Part shown: one piece after another, positions 40,558 through 42,265 of the stretch | Position numbering within the stretch: the stretch's first letter is position 1 | How the letters are laid out: the number at the start of each line of letters is the position of its first letter | NCBI RefSeq assembly: GCF_022180365.1 | Contig: NZ_BQKV01000109.1 | Coordinates: 1-42,265, forward strand | Reading direction: 5' to 3' | Length of the DNA stretch: 42,265 bases | Origin: Faecalibacterium gallinarum | Lineage (GTDB): Bacteria > Bacillota > Clostridia > Oscillospirales > Ruminococcaceae | Position numbers and translations under genes: made by a program | The notes under the pieces: generated by a model | What the model was told of the DNA's origin: nothing | Database searches by the model: none | The model's input: the letters and a program-made list of their open reading frames with translations, nothing else

Positions 40558-41856
40558 TCAGGTTTTGCGGGGGGCGGCCCGGCGCCGGGTCAGCCGGAAG
40601 GCCGCCGCAGCCAGCGCCAGGGCCGCCACAGCGGCCGCCGCCAGTTCCCACCGCACCACGGCGGGGGAAACGTCCTCGGCGGCGGGCAGGATGCCGCCCC
40701 GGCTGGAATCAAAGAGGGCTGCGAGCCCATCGAGATGCAGCGGCACCCGGACGCTGGCGGTTTCCTGGGCGGCGCCGCCGTTGACGGTGTAGACGGCAAA
40801 GGCTTCCAGCTCGCTGCCCATCAGGTACCGGTCGGGCAGTTCCAGGGTGACCGAGACATCCTCTGCCGTCAGGCCCGGGGCCAGCAGCAGGCTCACCCCC
40901 GGGTCGGTGACCGCCACCGCGCCCACGGCCCCGCCGCCGCCGGCGACTTCCAGCTGGCGGGTCTCGGCGCCGCCGGAGATCTGGGTATAGCCGGTCCACT
41001 GGCTGAAGGCGTAGTCCAAAAGGGTGGCTACGTCGGCGTATTTATCGGTTTTCAATTCGCTGTGGATGGTGGCGCAGATCAGCCGCACCCCGTTCTGTTC
41101 CGCCAGGCAGACGTAGCTGTACCGGGCGATGTTGGTGTAGCCGGTCTTGGAGCCCAGAATCGAGGGGATATAATATCGGCTGCTGCCGATCCGCAGCGAG
41201 TCGTCCAGGGCGAAGTACCGGGTGACGGGCTGGAGGTTGGTGGGTTCCATCACATAAACCTCGTTCCGGGTGATCAGGTCCTGAAAACCCGGCTGGCCCA
41301 ATGCCCAGCGTAATATCCGGGCGATATCATAACAGCTGGTATAATGCTCGTCGTTGCTGATGCCGTGGGGGTTGACGAAGTGGGTGTGCTGGAGGCCCAG
41401 TTCTTCCACCTGGGCGTTCATGGCCTCGACGCCCCCCTCGATGGTCCCGCCGCCGAAGTATTCGGCCAGGACGTTGGCGGCGTCGTTGGCGCTGGCCATG
41501 GCGGTGGCGTAGAGCAGATCTTCCAGCGGGGCCTGTTCCCCTTCCTGGAGGGCGATATGGCTGGAGTCGGTGCCCGCCAGGGAGTAGACGTCGTCGTGGC
41601 TGACGGTGCACAGGGTGTCCCAGCTGCCCTGGGCTTTTTCACAGGCCAGGCCCATGGTCATCACCTTGGTGATGGAGGCGGGGTGGAGTTCCATATCCAT
41701 ATTCTGCCCCGCCAGCACAAGGCCGGTGTCGGCGTCGATGATGCAGTAGGCCAGGGTATTTTCCAGCGCCGGCCCCGCCGCCCCGGCGGGCAGGGCCGCC
41801 AGGGTCGCTAGGGCCGCCAGCAGCAAAACGCAGAGCGCCGCGGTGAGTTTCGTCAT
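40558..41856 (-). CDS. Serine-type D-alanyl-D-alanine carboxypeptidase (PBP5-type)
   Basis: 432 residues. A signal peptide (LTAALCVLLLAALATLAALPAGA) is followed by a peptidase S11 domain with Ser61-x-x-Lys64 (SITK), Ser122-Ala-Asn124 and Lys237-Thr-Gly239, the three catalytic motifs. A C-terminal anchor helix (WELAAAAVAALALAAAAFRL) with an arginine-rich tail ends the protein. It trims the terminal D-alanine from peptidoglycan pentapeptides. AGAGGG lies close to the ATG. Confidence 0.94.
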   Translation of the reverse strand: MTKLTAALCVLLLAALATLAALPAGAAGPALENTLAYCIIDADTGLVLAGQNMDMELHPASITKVMTMGLACEKAQGSWDTLCTVSHDDVYSLAGTDSSHIALQEGEQAPLEDLLYATAMASANDAANVLAEYFGGGTIEGGVEAMNAQVEELGLQHTHFVNPHGISNDEHYTSCYDIARILRWALGQPGFQDLITRNEVYVMEPTNLQPVTRYFALDDSLRIGSSRYYIPSILGSKTGYTNIARYSYVCLAEQNGVRLICATIHSELKTDKYADVATLLDYAFSQWTGYTQISGGAETRQLEVAGGGGAVGAVAVTDPGVSLLLAPGLTAEDVSVTLELPDRYLMGSELEAFAVYTVNGGAAQETASVRVPLHLDGLAALFDSSRGGILPAAEDVSPAVVRWELAAAAVAALALAAAAFRLTRRRAAPRKT

Positions 41857-41926
41857 CTTTCCCTCTTTCCGCCGCCGGGGGCGGCCAAACGTCTGCGCGG
41901 TATGGTCTCCGCGCGCTATCTTTTAC

Positions 41927-41954
41927 AGTATAGCACACTTTCCCCCCTCCGCAA
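41927..41954 (-). promoter_or_regulatory. Promoter of the carboxypeptidase gene
   Basis: Minus strand: -35 TTGCGG (41954-41949), 16-base spacer, -10 TATACT (41932-41927). Confidence 0.55.
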
Positions 41955-42265
41955 AGGTTTTTATTCGCGCTGTACGTTGGGTGGGGGCCGCTACGCCCGA
42001 GTCGCGGCAGCTGTAGGTTTCAGCGCGCCTTGGGCGCAAGTGATACGCAGACCTAAACTTTTTGTCTGTGTTGTATACCTTAAAAACCGGTTGGCATCTG
42101 CACCAAAAGCCAGCCTTTCTACAATTTACATTGTTAATTCGCATTTTTTGTACAGGTCTGGTTTTTGTCTTTTAAAAAGCCAATTTCTCCAAATTTTGTA
42201 TAAAACACGTTTATTTCACATCTTTAAAAAAATTTATTTGTATAATATGCATCTACCCCCCCCCC
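41955..42265. other. Intergenic DNA ending in a poly-C tract
   Basis: 311 bases with no supportable gene. The GC-rich first part (about 41965-42055) has short inverted repeats; the second part is AT-rich, with TATAAT at 42241-42246 on the plus strand and then a run of ten C (42256-42265) reaching the end of the window. No good -35 was found for that TATAAT. Confidence 0.5.

Noticed and set aside
1-42265. CRISPR array or insertion sequence
   Set aside because: No regularly spaced repeats, no cas or transposase-like proteins, and no terminal inverted repeats flanking an ORF were found.

Overview
The window is chromosomal DNA from a GC-rich (around 60 percent by eye), strictly anaerobic Gram-positive bacterium of the class Clostridia, most likely an Oscillospiraceae/Ruminococcaceae gut lineage. 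The evidence is a class III (oxygen-sensitive) ribonucleotide reductase, a complete Rnf complex in the clostridial order C-D-G-E-A-B, QueH instead of QueG, a zinc-finger ClpE-type ATPase, an ECF transporter module next to truA, consensus SD sequences (AAGGAGG) and strong C/G preference at third codon positions. No phage, plasmid, transposase or CRISPR array was seen. About 42 protein genes and one tRNA can be supported.

Left edge (1-4370): two tandem sigma-70 promoters with the typical leader of an rRNA operon that runs leftward out of the window. Then nrdD with an NrdR-type box, a minus-strand unit (28-codon ORF plus an HPr-like protein) behind a structured leader, and nrdG.

4370-8967: recQ and a MGDG-synthase-type glycosyltransferase on the minus strand, a Kef/CPA2-type cation antiporter on the plus strand, and a palindrome-rich block behind it.

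8984-21404: a minus-strand block of 12 genes, in transcription order ruvC, ruvA, ruvB, glmM, an RlmI-like methyltransferase, ecfA1, ecfA2, ecfT, truA, a DUF5711-like protein, a CvpA-family protein and a clpE-like gene. Short gaps and TAATG/ATGA overlaps suggest one or a few operons driven from a promoter in front of ruvC.

21500-29950: tRNA-Val(GAC) with its own promoter and terminator, several small orphan genes, a GNAT acetyltransferase, a NusG domain II-like anchored protein, a flavinylated lipoprotein reductase of the fumarate/urocanate reductase type, degV, purA, a DUF896 protein and queH.

30300-35830: the rnfCDGEAB operon (energy-conserving ferredoxin:NAD+ oxidoreductase) with a 42-codon membrane microprotein transcribed divergently. 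The lipoprotein reductase and RnfG/RnfD all carry predicted covalent-FMN sites, which connects the two regions biochemically; no ApbE flavin transferase gene is present in the window.

35830-42265: a cell-envelope region on the minus strand: D-alanyl-D-alanine carboxypeptidase, rmlC, an ABC-2 polysaccharide exporter (permease plus ATPase), a large two-domain GT2 glycosyltransferase and a DUF5662-like protein. The window stops inside a run of at least ten C, just downstream of a TATAAT hexamer.

Most genes are recognisable housekeeping functions. The parts I consider least explained are the HPr-like/microprotein unit with its leader, the palindromic block after the antiporter, the twin terminators around the flavoprotein region, the microprotein opposite rnfC, and the GC-rich non-coding block between queH and rnfB.
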